Positions 1 through 8,475 are shown, counted from the stretch's first letter. The stretch is DNA of 14,642 nt from JBDTRY01 sp039931435 (GCA_039931435.1 JBDTRY010000080.1:1-14642), one strand, 5' to 3'. Numbers and translations are program-made. Notes: generated by a model not told the origin, from the sequence alone.

Positions 1-191
1 CCGATTTCTGGGACAAGGTTGTTTCCAGAATCGGGATCAGCTTCAGAGAAGGTAGATTCACCGAAGGGATTGTTGCTGCGATCGACGACGCCGGCGCCCT
101 GCTGGAACTGCACTTCCCGTACGAACGGACCGACGTCGACGAGCTACCCAACGAGATCAGTTTCAGTGAGGAGCCTCGGGACGACGAATAA
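1..191 (+). CDS. TPM-domain protein, 3' end only
   Basis: This is the last 62 or so codons of a gene entering from the left. The reading frame runs from base 3 and stops at TAA 189-191. The peptide begins DFWDKVVSRIG, continues through GIVAAIDDAGALLELHFPYE and ends with a run of acidic residues. The W-x-x-V plus G-hydrophobic-x-x-A-I plus HFPY plus DVDELPNEISF pattern is what I recall from the C-terminal end of TPM-domain (YgcG/DUF477-related) proteins, which are thought to act at the cell envelope; the biochemical role is poorly known. The N-terminal part is outside the window. It ends just before, or overlaps, the folK start, so the two are probably cotranscribed. The family call rests on a short tail and is moderate. 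Confidence 0.6.
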   Translation, partial: DFWDKVVSRIGISFREGRFTEGIVAAIDDAGALLELHFPYERTDVDELPNEISFSEEPRDDE

Positions 192-207
192 GACGGATCA
201 CCCGCTG

Positions 208-696
208 GTGCCGGTCGTCATCGCTGCAGGTTCGAATCTCGGGGATCGGGAGTGGCACCTTCGCCGGGCAATCGATCGTTTGCGAGGAATGATCTCGGTT
301 GTGAGGGTCAGTTCCGTCTACAGCACTGCTGCGGTGGACTCACCGCGCGGCGCGCCCGACTTTCTGAACCTTGTTCTAGCGGGGATGGCGCGAACGGCCG
401 CCGGCCCCTTTCTGGACGGGTTGAAGCGAATCGAGCAGGGCCTCGGCCGGCGCCGCAGTGTCCGAAACGCTCCGCGCATCATTGATCTCGACCTGATCTT
501 TTACGGAGCACTGATGATTCGCGAACGCGGGCTCGAGATTCCGCATCCCCGTTATCGAACGAGAGAATTCGTTCTGGCGCCTTTGCGGGAGCTGGCCCTG
601 CCCTGGGTCGATCCGAGCACAGGAGAGCAGATTACGTCGTTGCGGGGAGAGGGGATTGTGAGGAGGGGAGACTCTATCGGTGCGATCCGCCCGTAA
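208..696 (+). CDS. folK: 2-amino-4-hydroxy-6-hydroxymethyldihydropteridine diphosphokinase (HPPK)
   Basis: HPPK transfers pyrophosphate from ATP to 6-hydroxymethyl-7,8-dihydropterin in cytosolic folate synthesis. The product is 162 residues, the usual size for a stand-alone HPPK. Visible motifs are the N-terminal GSNLGDRE (residues 8-15), SSVYSTAAVDSP with the following DFLN segment (35-54), and the signature around APRIIDLDLIFYG (88-100), whose aspartates D93 and D95 bind the two Mg2+ ions. The downstream IPHPRYRTREFVLAPL segment is also typical. The start is uncertain. GTG 208 puts the conserved beta strand at the N-terminus but has no clear ribosome site. GTG 166 would add 14 residues and overlap the upstream gene. 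The 3' end overlaps the convergent M23 peptidase gene by 23 bp. Confidence 0.93.
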   Translation: MPVVIAAGSNLGDREWHLRRAIDRLRGMISVVRVSSVYSTAAVDSPRGAPDFLNLVLAGMARTAAGPFLDGLKRIEQGLGRRRSVRNAPRIIDLDLIFYGALMIRERGLEIPHPRYRTREFVLAPLRELALPWVDPSTGEQITSLRGEGIVRRGDSIGAIRP

Positions 697-1417
697 ATCC
701 GCCCGACAGCGCAGGGCGGGCGCGGAGCGTCTCGCCAGCGAAGGCACGGAGGAGCGGGTAAGGATTCAGTGCTTCTTCGTCCTCGATCACTCCGAAATGC
801 AAATGGGGCGAGGTGGTCGCGGCGTTTCCGGTATTGCCAACATACCCGAGAATCTCACCCTGCCTGACGATTTCGCCTTCGTAGATTCCGGAGGCCCATC
901 GATCGAGATGTGCATAGTAGAAAGCGACGCCCTCCTCGGTTGAAAGCCAGAGACATCGCCCGCCCTTTGGCTGCTCGCCGATGAAGCTGATGTAGCCGTC
1001 GGAGACGGCGAGAACCGGCGTTCCCCGGGGCGCGAAAAGGTCGATGCCGCGATGCTTGCGTTTCCCGCCGTCCCGAGGCGCGCCGAAGCTGTCATCGATT
1101 CTGGTTACGCTGAGACCCTGCACCGGCATGGCCACCATGGTCAGGGGATGATGAAGACGAGGAAGCGCTTCCGCAGTGGAAACAGATGGGAGAGCCAGCG
1201 CCGCCGCCTGTTTTCGCGCCCCCTCCCGGCGCGAAGCGCGATCGAGGTCATGGCGCATGGTCGCAAGTAGTTGCGAGAACTCCTCTTCTTCCGATTCAGT
1301 CTCGGCAGCCTGGAGACGCTGATCGCGGGGCCCCTCGCTGACCGTGAGCGTGGCGCAACCGGTGGCGAAAAGCGAGGAAAGCAGTACCAGCGCGCAGGTT
1401 GTGATCGAGCGTGTCAA
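674..1417 (-). CDS. M23-family peptidoglycan peptidase, predicted lipoprotein
   Basis: This is a LytM/peptidase M23 zinc endopeptidase, expected to cut peptide cross-links in cell-wall peptidoglycan or to act as a division regulator. From the TTG at 1417 the protein has 247 residues. It has a short charged start, a hydrophobic stretch and Cys21 (FATGC), a lipobox-like site, though -3 is Ala instead of the usual Leu. Residues ~27-70 are charged and probably helical. The M23 domain follows, with H122-x3-D126 (HRGID), H170 (YAHLD) and H205-x-H207 (HLHFG), so the zinc and catalytic set looks complete. A TTG at 1483 would add 22 residues ahead of the signal and overlap the radA stop. I prefer 1417 because it gives a normal signal peptide and has GAGAG upstream. 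It probably shares a transcript with radA. Confidence 0.88.
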   Translation of the reverse strand: MTRSITTCALVLLSSLFATGCATLTVSEGPRDQRLQAAETESEEEEFSQLLATMRHDLDRASRREGARKQAAALALPSVSTAEALPRLHHPLTMVAMPVQGLSVTRIDDSFGAPRDGGKRKHRGIDLFAPRGTPVLAVSDGYISFIGEQPKGGRCLWLSTEEGVAFYYAHLDRWASGIYEGEIVRQGEILGYVGNTGNAATTSPHLHFGVIEDEEALNPYPLLRAFAGETLRARPALSGGFTGGSHR

Positions 1418-1479
1418 AGTTGATTTCTCTCGACAGTCAGGATTGGACTGTGGCAGTGTAAAAGACTGGCGGCTGGAGA

Positions 1480-2850
1480 TCAACCCCGCGATTCTGGAGG
1501 TTCGTACAGCGCTTCGGCGAACTCGTCGATGCGGCGTACGCCCTGAACCTGGAGATCGGCCCGGATCTCCCGAACGTTTGCCTGGGGAACGATGATTCGC
1601 CTGAAACCGAGCGCCGCGGCCTCCCGGGCGCGCAGGTCCGCCTGCGAAACGCTGCGCACTTCCCCGAGGAGCCCTACCTCTCCGAATACCGCGACGTCCG
1701 CGGGGATTGGCGCGTTTTGCTGGCTGGAGAGAAGCGCTGCGATGATTCCCAGATCGATTGCCGGCTCATCGATCTGCAGCCCTCCGGCAACGTTCACGTA
1801 GATGTCACTGGCCACGAAGTTCGAGCCGCTGCGTTTTTCGAGAACGGCGATGAGCAGTGAAACGCGGTTGCTGTCGATTCCCATGGCCATCCGGCGGGGG
1901 CTGGGAAAGTGCGTTGGCGAAACCAACCCCTGCACTTCGATCAGCAGGGGACGGGTGCCTTCCATTGTAGAAACGATTGCCGATCCCGCGGCTGCGCTCC
2001 GCTGGGAAATGAGAGCCGCGGAAGGGTTGGCCACTTCTTCCAGCCCGTCATCGTGCATCTCGTAAATGGCCACCTCATTCGCCGGCCCGAAGCGGTTCTT
2101 GAAAGCGCGGATCAGCCGGTAGTTCTGAAATTTTTCACCTTCGAAATAAAGGACGGTATCCACGATGTGCTCCAGCGACTTCGGACCGGCGATCGTGCCT
2201 TCCTTAGTGATGTGACCAATGAGGAAGATCGAAATCCCCAGACGCTTGGCGGCTGTCATCAGGATTCCAGCGCAGTCGCGCACCTGTCCCACCGACCCGG
2301 GCGATGAGTTGTTGCTTGCCGTGTGGACCGTCTGAATGGAGTCGACGATCACCGCTACAGGGCTTAGAGCTTCGATAGCCTCAATGATTTTTTCGACCGA
2401 GGTCTCAGCAAAGAGATGAATTCTACCGTCGGTAGTTCCCAGCCGATGGGCTCGGAGGGCTATCTGCTTCGGTGATTCTTCTCCCGAAACATAGAGTACG
2501 GGACCATGGTTCGCCAGCATCCGGGAGGCCTGAAGCAGAAGAGTGGACTTGCCGATGCCCGGTTCACCGCCGACAAGAACAACACTTCCGGGAACGAGGC
2601 CACCTCCAAGAACGCGGTCGAAGTTCGGTAATCCCAGCACGATACGAGGAGTGACGTCTGCCCCGATCGAGTCGATAGGGACGGGAGCGGTCGAGCTTGA
2701 GAATGCGTGGCGAGCGGCATGAACGGGGACATTCGCCACAGCGTCTTCCGAGTAGGAATTCCAGGCGTTGCACTCGGGGCACCGGCCCAGCCACTTAGGG
2801 GCCTGGTTCCCGCAGTCCTCGCAGGAAAAGACGATGGTCTTCTTTGACAC
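1480..2850 (-). CDS. radA: DNA repair protein RadA
   Basis: RadA (Sms) is a RecA-like, DnaB-type helicase that helps branch migration during recombinational repair. The 456-residue product is full length. It has an N-terminal C4 zinc finger (C10, C13, C24, C27), a Walker A motif GGEPGIGKST (94-103), a hydrophobic Walker B strand ending VIVDS (167-171), the RadA-specific KNRFG motif (251-255) and a C-terminal Lon-like domain (roughly 280-450). The start is a GTG; no strong ribosome site is visible before it, and the zinc finger begins only nine residues in, so a later start is unlikely. The gene heads a minus-strand pair with the M23 lipoprotein and is divergent from the antiporter gene, with about 107 bp between. 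Confidence 0.97.
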   Translation of the reverse strand: MSKKTIVFSCEDCGNQAPKWLGRCPECNAWNSYSEDAVANVPVHAARHAFSSSTAPVPIDSIGADVTPRIVLGLPNFDRVLGGGLVPGSVVLVGGEPGIGKSTLLLQASRMLANHGPVLYVSGEESPKQIALRAHRLGTTDGRIHLFAETSVEKIIEAIEALSPVAVIVDSIQTVHTASNNSSPGSVGQVRDCAGILMTAAKRLGISIFLIGHITKEGTIAGPKSLEHIVDTVLYFEGEKFQNYRLIRAFKNRFGPANEVAIYEMHDDGLEEVANPSAALISQRSAAAGSAIVSTMEGTRPLLIEVQGLVSPTHFPSPRRMAMGIDSNRVSLLIAVLEKRSGSNFVASDIYVNVAGGLQIDEPAIDLGIIAALLSSQQNAPIPADVAVFGEVGLLGEVRSVSQADLRAREAAALGFRRIIVPQANVREIRADLQVQGVRRIDEFAEALYEPPESRG

Positions 2851-2957
2851 GCGGCGAAAAGTGTATCAGTGCAGCGGGTGTGTCTACGCCCGGTAGGGAG
2901 CGCGCCCCGATAATCAATCCATTCCTGAGGGCATATCGTGGGGCATACACTGGCCGG

Positions 2958-4436
2958 ATGCACTCGGTGGAGAGCATCGTGACAATTCCTCTTGAGCAGC
3001 TTCTTGCCGCGGTGGCGCTCCTTCTGCTCCTCAGCGTTTTTGCCAGCAGGGCGTCGGGGCGGTTCGGGGTTCCCGCTCTGGTGCTGTTTCTGGCGGTGGG
3101 AATGTTTGCGGGATCCGAGGGCTTCGGCGGGATCTTCTTCAACGACGCCGCTGCAGCGCAAAGAGTTGGCATCATTGCTCTGGCCTTTATTCTTTTCTCG
3201 GCGGGATTGGAGACGAACTGGAAGTTCGTTCAGGACAGTTTCTGGCGGGCATCCTCGCTGGCGACCGTCGGTGTTTTGCTGACGACGTTGCTCGTCGGCG
3301 TATTTGCCCACCTCGTGTTGCAGTTCGATCTTGAGGTCGGGCTGCTCCTGGGCGCTATCGTTTCCTCGACGGACGCCGCGGCGGTTTTTTCGATTCTCAG
3401 GGCCCGGGGGGTGCATCTGCGCGAGGAAATTGCTGCAACGCTCGAGCTCGAATCCGGCAGCAACGATCCCATGGCCGTGTTTCTGACGGCCGCCTTTATT
3501 GCAGCGATCATGCGCCCGGGTACGGGCATCGCGGGCTTCCTACTCGATTTCGCCCAGGAGATGATATTCGGTGCAGTGTGCGGAATCGTGATCGGGTGGG
3601 TGGCGGTTCGTCTCCTGAACCGTTTCAGCCTTCAGGAAGACGGCCTTTATCCGGTTGTCTCCATCGCTGTAGTGCTGGCCACGTACAGTGGGACCGTTTC
3701 AATCGGCGGAAGCGGATTTCTGGCCGTCTACGCGGCGGGAATCGTCATGGGAAACAGGAATTTCATACAACGGCGGACACTCACGCGGTTTCACGGTGGA
3801 CTGGCCTGGCTGGCTCAGATCGCCATGTTTCTTGTGCTCGGACTCCTCGTCTATCCTTCCCAACTGGCCGAGATAACACTGATGGGCGGCTCGGTGGCTT
3901 TCTTCCTGATGTTCATCGCCCGGCCCGTGGCCGTATTCGCCTCGCTTATGGGGTCAGATTTCACAATTCGGGAGAAGACGGTGGTTTCATGGGTCGGCCT
4001 TCGCGGCGCTGTCCCGATCGTTCTGGCGACGTTCCCTTTGCTGGCCCGAACTCCGAACTCGAACATGATTTTCAATGTCGTCTTCTTTTCGGTTCTGGCC
4101 TCGCTTCTGATCCAGGGAACGAGCATTCCATTCGTAGCCCGATTCATGGCTGTCGAGGCCCCGGAAGCGCGCGAGCCTTCGTCTCGCCGCGTAAATCTTG
4201 CGACCAGGGGAGAGGGAGCAATCATCACCGTGGCAGTATCAGAACGGTCGCCCGTCGCACGGCGGCGGCTGGTTGACCTTGGACGCTGGCCCCGCGAGGC
4301 GCTGATCCTCGTGCTGTACCGGGGTGATGAGTGTTTCGTTCCGACTGGTTCGACACGGCTACTTCCGGGTGATCGGCTCATCGTGCTCACGAGCAGACAG
4401 TCCGTAGATCTCTTGCGCGACCTGGTCGGTGCTTAG
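2958..4436 (+). CDS. CPA1-type K+(Na+)/H+ antiporter with RCK_C domain (NhaP2/CvrA-like)
   Basis: This is an inner-membrane cation/proton antiporter, 492 residues, with about twelve hydrophobic segments over residues 8-400. Family marks are GRFGVPALVLFLAVGMFAG near the N-terminus, SSTDAAAVFSIL, the ELESGSNDPMAVFL helix carrying the Asn-Asp pair used for ion exchange in CPA antiporters, and GLRGAVPIVLATFPLLA. The last ~85 residues form a soluble beta-rich RCK_C/TrkA_C-like domain (about 410-490), which in the NhaP2 group gates transport through bound ligands. This supports K+/H+ exchange but does not exclude Na+. The start could be ATG 2958 or GTG 2979. The latter has GGAG six bases upstream and would remove seven residues. 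The gene stands alone, divergent from radA and convergent with ftsH. Confidence 0.9.
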   Translation: MHSVESIVTIPLEQLLAAVALLLLLSVFASRASGRFGVPALVLFLAVGMFAGSEGFGGIFFNDAAAAQRVGIIALAFILFSAGLETNWKFVQDSFWRASSLATVGVLLTTLLVGVFAHLVLQFDLEVGLLLGAIVSSTDAAAVFSILRARGVHLREEIAATLELESGSNDPMAVFLTAAFIAAIMRPGTGIAGFLLDFAQEMIFGAVCGIVIGWVAVRLLNRFSLQEDGLYPVVSIAVVLATYSGTVSIGGSGFLAVYAAGIVMGNRNFIQRRTLTRFHGGLAWLAQIAMFLVLGLLVYPSQLAEITLMGGSVAFFLMFIARPVAVFASLMGSDFTIREKTVVSWVGLRGAVPIVLATFPLLARTPNSNMIFNVVFFSVLASLLIQGTSIPFVARFMAVEAPEAREPSSRRVNLATRGEGAIITVAVSERSPVARRRLVDLGRWPREALILVLYRGDECFVPTGSTRLLPGDRLIVLTSRQSVDLLRDLVGA

Positions 4437-4460
4437 GTTGCTGTGCTTTCGCCGCTGTAC

Positions 4461-4490
4461 CATCTCCGGCGGAACCTACCGCCGGAGTTG
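4461..4490. terminator. Bidirectional hairpin between convergent antiporter and ftsH genes
   Basis: CTCCGGCGG (4464-4472) and CCGCCGGAG (4479-4487) form a perfect 9-bp GC-rich stem with a six-base AACCTA loop. Beyond a single T-T mismatch, two more pairs (A4462-T4489, C4461-G4490) are possible. It lies between two converging stop codons (4436 and 4516), where a two-way terminator is expected. Neither side carries a T-run, so it may need a factor or act as an RNA 3'-end stabiliser. Confidence 0.65.
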
Positions 4491-4515
4491 AAGTAACCGG
4501 AAGGTGAGCCCGAGG

Positions 4516-6438
4516 TTACGACCTCTCTCCCTGGGCCACCGGCAGGTCCGCGTTATCTCCGGCGCCCGGTCCGATGGTGATCGGCTCGCCAGGTCCCTCC
4601 ACCGGAAGCGCTTCCTTCGCTGCGAAGTAGTCCACTCCCGTATCGTCCTTGAGGATGGCATTGACCTCCTCGCCGTCGAGGGTCTCTTTTTCCAGAAGGC
4701 GAAGAGCGATGCGATCGAGGGACTTCTGGTGCGAGGAGATGACCTCGCGGGCACCGTTGTAGGCGCGATCGATGATGCGCCGCACTTCCTGATCGATTGC
4801 AACCGCGGTGGACTCGGAGTAGTCCTGATGTTGAGCGAGTTCACGGCCCAGGAAGATGGCCTCTTCCTTCTTCCCGTAGGAGAGCGGGCCGAGCTCGGAC
4901 ATTCCCCATTCACAGACCATGCGCCGGGCAAGTCCGGTAGCTTTCTCGATATCGTTTCCGGCGCCTGTTGTGATCTCGCTGAGAAAGATTTCCTCCGCAA
5001 TGCGCCCGCCCATCAGTACCGCAAGCATGGCCTCGAGGTAACGCTTCGAATACGAGTACTTGTCTTCGATGGGAAGTTGTTGCGTCAGTCCCAGGGCGCG
5101 GCCCCGAGGGATGATCGTTACTTTGTGCAGGGGATCAGCTGCAGGAAGAACGGCGGCCACAATCGTGTGCCCGGCCTCGTGATAGGCGGTGTTCCGCTTT
5201 TCGCGGTTGCTCATGACCATGCTTTTCCGCTCGACTCCCATGATCACCTTGTCCTTGGCGAACTCGAAGTCGACCATCTGCACTTTCTTTTTCTCGTACC
5301 GGGCCGCATTCAGAGCGGCCTCGTTGACGAGATTCGCCAGGTCGGCGCCTGAGAACCCGGGAGTGCCGCGGGCCAGCACACCTACATCGACGTCTTCAGC
5401 GAGAGGAATGATCCGGGTGTGCACGCGGAGAATACCTTCCCGGCCCTTCAGGTCGGGGAGGTCGACCACGACGCGCCGGTCGAATCGACCGGGGCGGAGG
5501 AGTGCAGGATCGAGGACATCGGGGCGGTTGGTGGCAGCCACGAGGATGACGCCCTCGTTGGACTCGAAGCCGTCCATCTCCACCAGAAGCTGGTTCAGCG
5601 TCTGTTCGCGCTCGTCGTGCCCACCACCGAGCCCGGCGCCACGATGGCGGCCCACGGCGTCGATTTCATCGATGAAGATGATGCATGGAGCGTTCTTTTT
5701 TCCCTGCTCGAAAAGGTCACGGACCCGCGAGGCTCCGACGCCTACGAACATCTCCACGAAGTCCGAGCCGCTGATGGAGAAGAACGGCGCGCTGGCTTCT
5801 CCGGCGATGGCCCGTGCCAGCAGGGTCTTCCCCGTGCCTGGAGGCCCCATCAACAGAACTCCCTTCGGAATCTTGCCGCCGAGCTTGGTGAATTTCTGGG
5901 GATCCTTGAGGAACTCGATGATCTCGTACAGCTCGACCTTGGCTTCATCGACTCCGGCCACATCCTTGAACGTCACCTTCTTGGCGCTGCCGGAGAGCAG
6001 CTTGGCCTTGGACTTGCCGAAGGACAGAGCCTTGTTTCCCCCAGCCTGCATCTGACGCATGAAGAAGAGCCAGAGACCGATCAGGAAGAGAACGGGTGCC
6101 CATGTAACCAGAGCAGTGAAAAACGAGTTGTCTCGCTGTTCCTCGACCTTGAAGCCGACGTGTGCGGCCTGCAGGGCCGGGACCAGTCCCTCGTAGCTGG
6201 GGGGAGCCAGTGTGTGAAATTCTTTGTTCTCGCCGGCGCCTACGGTGCGCAACTCGCCCCGGATTTCACTGCCGCGGATGATCACCGATTCGATTCGGCC
6301 TCCAGAGACATCGTTGAGGAAGTCACTGAAAGGGATCTCACGAGTGGTGCCCTTCGTCGTCTGAAAAAGGCTCCAGAGAAGAAATACCAGAACGATGATG
6401 ACCACCCAGAGGAGCGCAGTCTTAATAGTGGAATTCAA
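4516..6438 (-). CDS. ftsH: ATP-dependent zinc metalloprotease FtsH
   Basis: FtsH is the hexameric membrane-anchored AAA+ protease that degrades misfolded membrane proteins and regulators. The 640-residue product is full length. It has TM1 (about 7-25), a periplasmic domain, TM2 (about 108-127), Walker A GPPGTGKT (198-205), Walker B IIFIDEID (253-260), the second region of homology with arginines in LLRPGRFDRR (313-322), the zinc site HEAGH (420-424) and the third ligand D496 in GAGNDIEKA. All catalytic residues are present. The start codon is TTG, backed by a consensus GGAGG (complement of 6445-6449) six bases upstream; no ATG would keep TM1. The 134-bp gap to hpt holds an AT-rich patch with a TAGAAT-like element and a hairpin, so ftsH may have its own promoter as well as read-through from tilS-hpt. 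Confidence 0.98.
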   Translation of the reverse strand: MNSTIKTALLWVVIIVLVFLLWSLFQTTKGTTREIPFSDFLNDVSGGRIESVIIRGSEIRGELRTVGAGENKEFHTLAPPSYEGLVPALQAAHVGFKVEEQRDNSFFTALVTWAPVLFLIGLWLFFMRQMQAGGNKALSFGKSKAKLLSGSAKKVTFKDVAGVDEAKVELYEIIEFLKDPQKFTKLGGKIPKGVLLMGPPGTGKTLLARAIAGEASAPFFSISGSDFVEMFVGVGASRVRDLFEQGKKNAPCIIFIDEIDAVGRHRGAGLGGGHDEREQTLNQLLVEMDGFESNEGVILVAATNRPDVLDPALLRPGRFDRRVVVDLPDLKGREGILRVHTRIIPLAEDVDVGVLARGTPGFSGADLANLVNEAALNAARYEKKKVQMVDFEFAKDKVIMGVERKSMVMSNREKRNTAYHEAGHTIVAAVLPAADPLHKVTIIPRGRALGLTQQLPIEDKYSYSKRYLEAMLAVLMGGRIAEEIFLSEITTGAGNDIEKATGLARRMVCEWGMSELGPLSYGKKEEAIFLGRELAQHQDYSESTAVAIDQEVRRIIDRAYNGAREVISSHQKSLDRIALRLLEKETLDGEEVNAILKDDTGVDYFAAKEALPVEGPGEPITIGPGAGDNADLPVAQGERS

Positions 6439-6478
6439 AAATCGCCTCCAGAGGGTTCTTTGAAACTCGTTGCAGCCT

Positions 6479-6503
6479 CGGCAGGATCCAATGCGCCCTG
6501 CCG
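6479..6503 (-). promoter_or_regulatory. Inverted repeat in the ftsH leader
   Basis: CGGCAGG (6479-6485) and CCTGCCG (6497-6503) form a 7-bp stem with an 11-base loop, about 40 bases ahead of the ftsH TTG. On the minus strand it lies between the hpt stop and the ftsH ribosome site. There is no T-run, so it does not look like an intrinsic terminator. It could stabilise the transcript or bind a regulator; a chance palindrome is possible. Confidence 0.3.
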
Positions 6504-6572
6504 GTCGCTAGTAAAAACTAAACCAGTCATCTCCGTCTTAAATTCTATTTGATTCCCCGGGCCTCGCCTCAC

Positions 6573-7100
6573 TCAGAGCGGGGACAGAGCGCCCAGGTAC
6601 GGGAGATTTTCGTGGTTGCCGTCATGATCCAGGCCGTATCCGACGAAGATGCCCTTGTTCACTTCGAACAGGCTGTAGTCCACGTTCAGGTGCAACCGGC
6701 GGTCTGCAGGACGATCGAGCAGGGCTACGAGCTTCAACAGCGCCGGATTCCGTAGCCGGAGATGACTGAGCAGGTAGTTCTCCGTGATCCCCGTCGAGAC
6801 CACGTCCTTGAGCAGGTATATATGCTGTCCCTCGATCGGGAAGTGCGTTACAAAAAAAATGTCCGTTATCTGCTCGAGGCTCCGTTCGCTGTAGATCACA
6901 TCGACGAAGTGATAGCGAACCGGGCCGGGGATGGCCCGAAGGAGATCGGCAAGAAACACCGAAGCTCCCTTGAGCACGCCTACCAGCAGAATCTCGGCGT
7001 CGCCGGCGTCCGCACGGATGTCGCGCGCAAGCACGGCCACGCGATCGGCAATCTCACCGGCGCTGAAAGTCTGCGGGATTATCTGTGGGTCGTTCATCAT
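6573..7100 (-). CDS. hpt: Hypoxanthine phosphoribosyltransferase-like protein with altered active site
   Basis: The fold is a type I phosphoribosyltransferase of the purine-salvage HPRT group, 175 residues as expected. LKG (43-45), the flexible-loop region, and VNKGIFVGYGLDHDG with LPYLGAL near the C-terminus match HPRT well. The PRPP-binding loop does not. Where family members usually read (V/I)EDIIDTG, this one reads LLKDVVSTG (96-104), so the first acidic residue is Lys98 and the aspartate thought to act in catalysis is Ser102. The usual Arg of the RNLP motif is Glu164. Activity as HPRT is therefore doubtful. The start overlaps the tilS 3' end by 47 bp; ATG 7100 or 7097 and an upstream TTG are all possible. 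The order tilS-hpt-ftsH is common in bacteria, which supports orthology despite the changes. Confidence 0.85.
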   Translation of the reverse strand: MMNDPQIIPQTFSAGEIADRVAVLARDIRADAGDAEILLVGVLKGASVFLADLLRAIPGPVRYHFVDVIYSERSLEQITDIFFVTHFPIEGQHIYLLKDVVSTGITENYLLSHLRLRNPALLKLVALLDRPADRRLHLNVDYSLFEVNKGIFVGYGLDHDGNHENLPYLGALSPL

Positions 7101-8475
7101 CAAAAACGATGCGGATCTCGAAAACGTTCTGATCGCCGTTGCGCACCTTGAAGTCCTCGGAGACCTCGATCCCCGGGACCCAGATTACCTGACCGTTCCA
7201 GGTCAGAAGCGGGATCCGGTCGCGTTCCTTCGCCGGGATTTTACGGTCAATCATGAAATCAGTCAGTTTTTTCTGCTCCATCATTCCCAGTGGCCGAAAA
7301 CGATCGCCGGCCCGGCGGTTACGCAGTACGAACCCGGTAGCCTCATTTTCCCGGGGAATCTGAAAGCGCTGACAGCGCGCGCCATGTGTCGCACCGGTGA
7401 TGGCCGAGTCAGACGGAAGAGGCGAGCGAAGCCATACCCGTGCCCTCAATAGAGGTAATTCGATCTCCGCTCCAGGATGAATCCTGAATTCGAACGCCGT
7501 GGCTGCCAATGGCGATTGTTTTCGTCGCAGCACGAGCCATCCTCCCATGCGAACGAGTTCGAGGTGCCGGGTTACGCTGACCCGGCTCGCCGTGCTCAAA
7601 TTCCGCGCAATCCGTCGAAGATCAGCGGCGGAAACCTCGCGCGATTCCGGATCGAGGCGGTGAATCTGCCGCGCCAGAGCACATTGCACGAACCAGGGAT
7701 CGGACGGAATCTTGTCGAGGTCGAGCTCAGCGGTGTCCGGATGCTCTTCGATCCAGCGACTGCTGGATTCCGCGATCAAGGGGCGGAAAGCCGACGATTG
7801 TTCCCGCGCCTGAGTGGCAGTTTCGGTCAGCGTGTCGATGATCGCCGGATTCCATTGCGCCAGGAGGGGCATGAGCTGAGCTCGGACGCGATTCCGCAGA
7901 AATCGCTCGTCGTCATTTGATCGATCATCTCTCGGTGTAGTGCCCTTCTCTTCGAGGTATTGTTCGAGATCCTCCCGCTTCAGTCGAAGGAAGGGACGGA
8001 TGATGCCCTCGGGTGTCAGCGGCTGGATTCCACTGAGGCGGTCAACTCCGCTCCCGGAGATGATCCTCATGAGGACGGTCTCGGCCTGATCGTTCTTCTG
8101 ATGGGCGGTGGCCACGTATCGAGCACCGACCTCCCTCTGAACATTGCCAAGGACGCGATACCGCGCTGTACGGGCGGCGCCCTCAACTCCGAGGCTCTTC
8201 TCCAGATCGGGATCGAGTGGCGACGACTCAACCTGCAAGGGGATGTTCCTTTCCTGGCAGAGGTCGCGAACGAAGCGCTCGTCTTCGTCGGAGTCAACTC
8301 CACGGAGATGGTGGTTGACGTGGGCCGCGGAAAGCCGGAAGCGGCCGGCGGCGAGCTCCTCAAGAGCCAGGAGCAGAGCGGTCGAGTCCGTTCCCCCGGA
8401 CACGGCCACAAGCACGTGTTCCGGGTCGATGGCGTGATCCCGAAAAAATCTTTCGATGGTTTCGCAAGGAGACAT
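7054..8475 (-). CDS. tilS: tRNA(Ile2)-lysidine synthetase TilS
   Basis: TilS attaches lysine to C34 of tRNA-Ile2 (anticodon CAU), changing both its decoding (to AUA) and its charging (to Ile). The 473-residue protein has the PP-loop ATP pyrophosphatase signature VSGGTDST (25-32), followed by AHVNHHLRG, YRVLG and TAHQKNDQAETVLMRI, all typical of the N-terminal catalytic domain. A central helical linker follows, and the C-terminal TilS domain is visible in NRRAGDRFRPLGM, KKLTDFMIDRKIP and the closing WVPGIEVSEDFKV. ATG 8475 is chosen; the open frame extends to a TTG at 8493, but that would run almost to the tRNA. No clear ribosome site is seen. It lies 22 bp downstream of a CAU tRNA on the same strand and overlaps hpt. 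Confidence 0.95.
   Translation of the reverse strand: MSPCETIERFFRDHAIDPEHVLVAVSGGTDSTALLLALEELAAGRFRLSAAHVNHHLRGVDSDEDERFVRDLCQERNIPLQVESSPLDPDLEKSLGVEGAARTARYRVLGNVQREVGARYVATAHQKNDQAETVLMRIISGSGVDRLSGIQPLTPEGIIRPFLRLKREDLEQYLEEKGTTPRDDRSNDDERFLRNRVRAQLMPLLAQWNPAIIDTLTETATQAREQSSAFRPLIAESSSRWIEEHPDTAELDLDKIPSDPWFVQCALARQIHRLDPESREVSAADLRRIARNLSTASRVSVTRHLELVRMGGWLVLRRKQSPLAATAFEFRIHPGAEIELPLLRARVWLRSPLPSDSAITGATHGARCQRFQIPRENEATGFVLRNRRAGDRFRPLGMMEQKKLTDFMIDRKIPAKERDRIPLLTWNGQVIWVPGIEVSEDFKVRNGDQNVFEIRIVFDDERPTDNPADFQRR

Noticed and set aside
2844..2872. TTGACA at 2844-2849 as a promoter for the antiporter gene
   Set aside because: At 17 bp spacing the -10 would be CAGTGC, far from consensus, and the box lies within the radA start.
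4504..5352. Plus-strand open frame of 282 codons
   Set aside because: It is antisense to the ftsH 3' half and has no recognisable motif.
5419..6552. Long plus-strand open frame of 377 codons
   Set aside because: It is antisense to ftsH, which has full family conservation; the translation shows no domain and reflects GC-rich codon bias.
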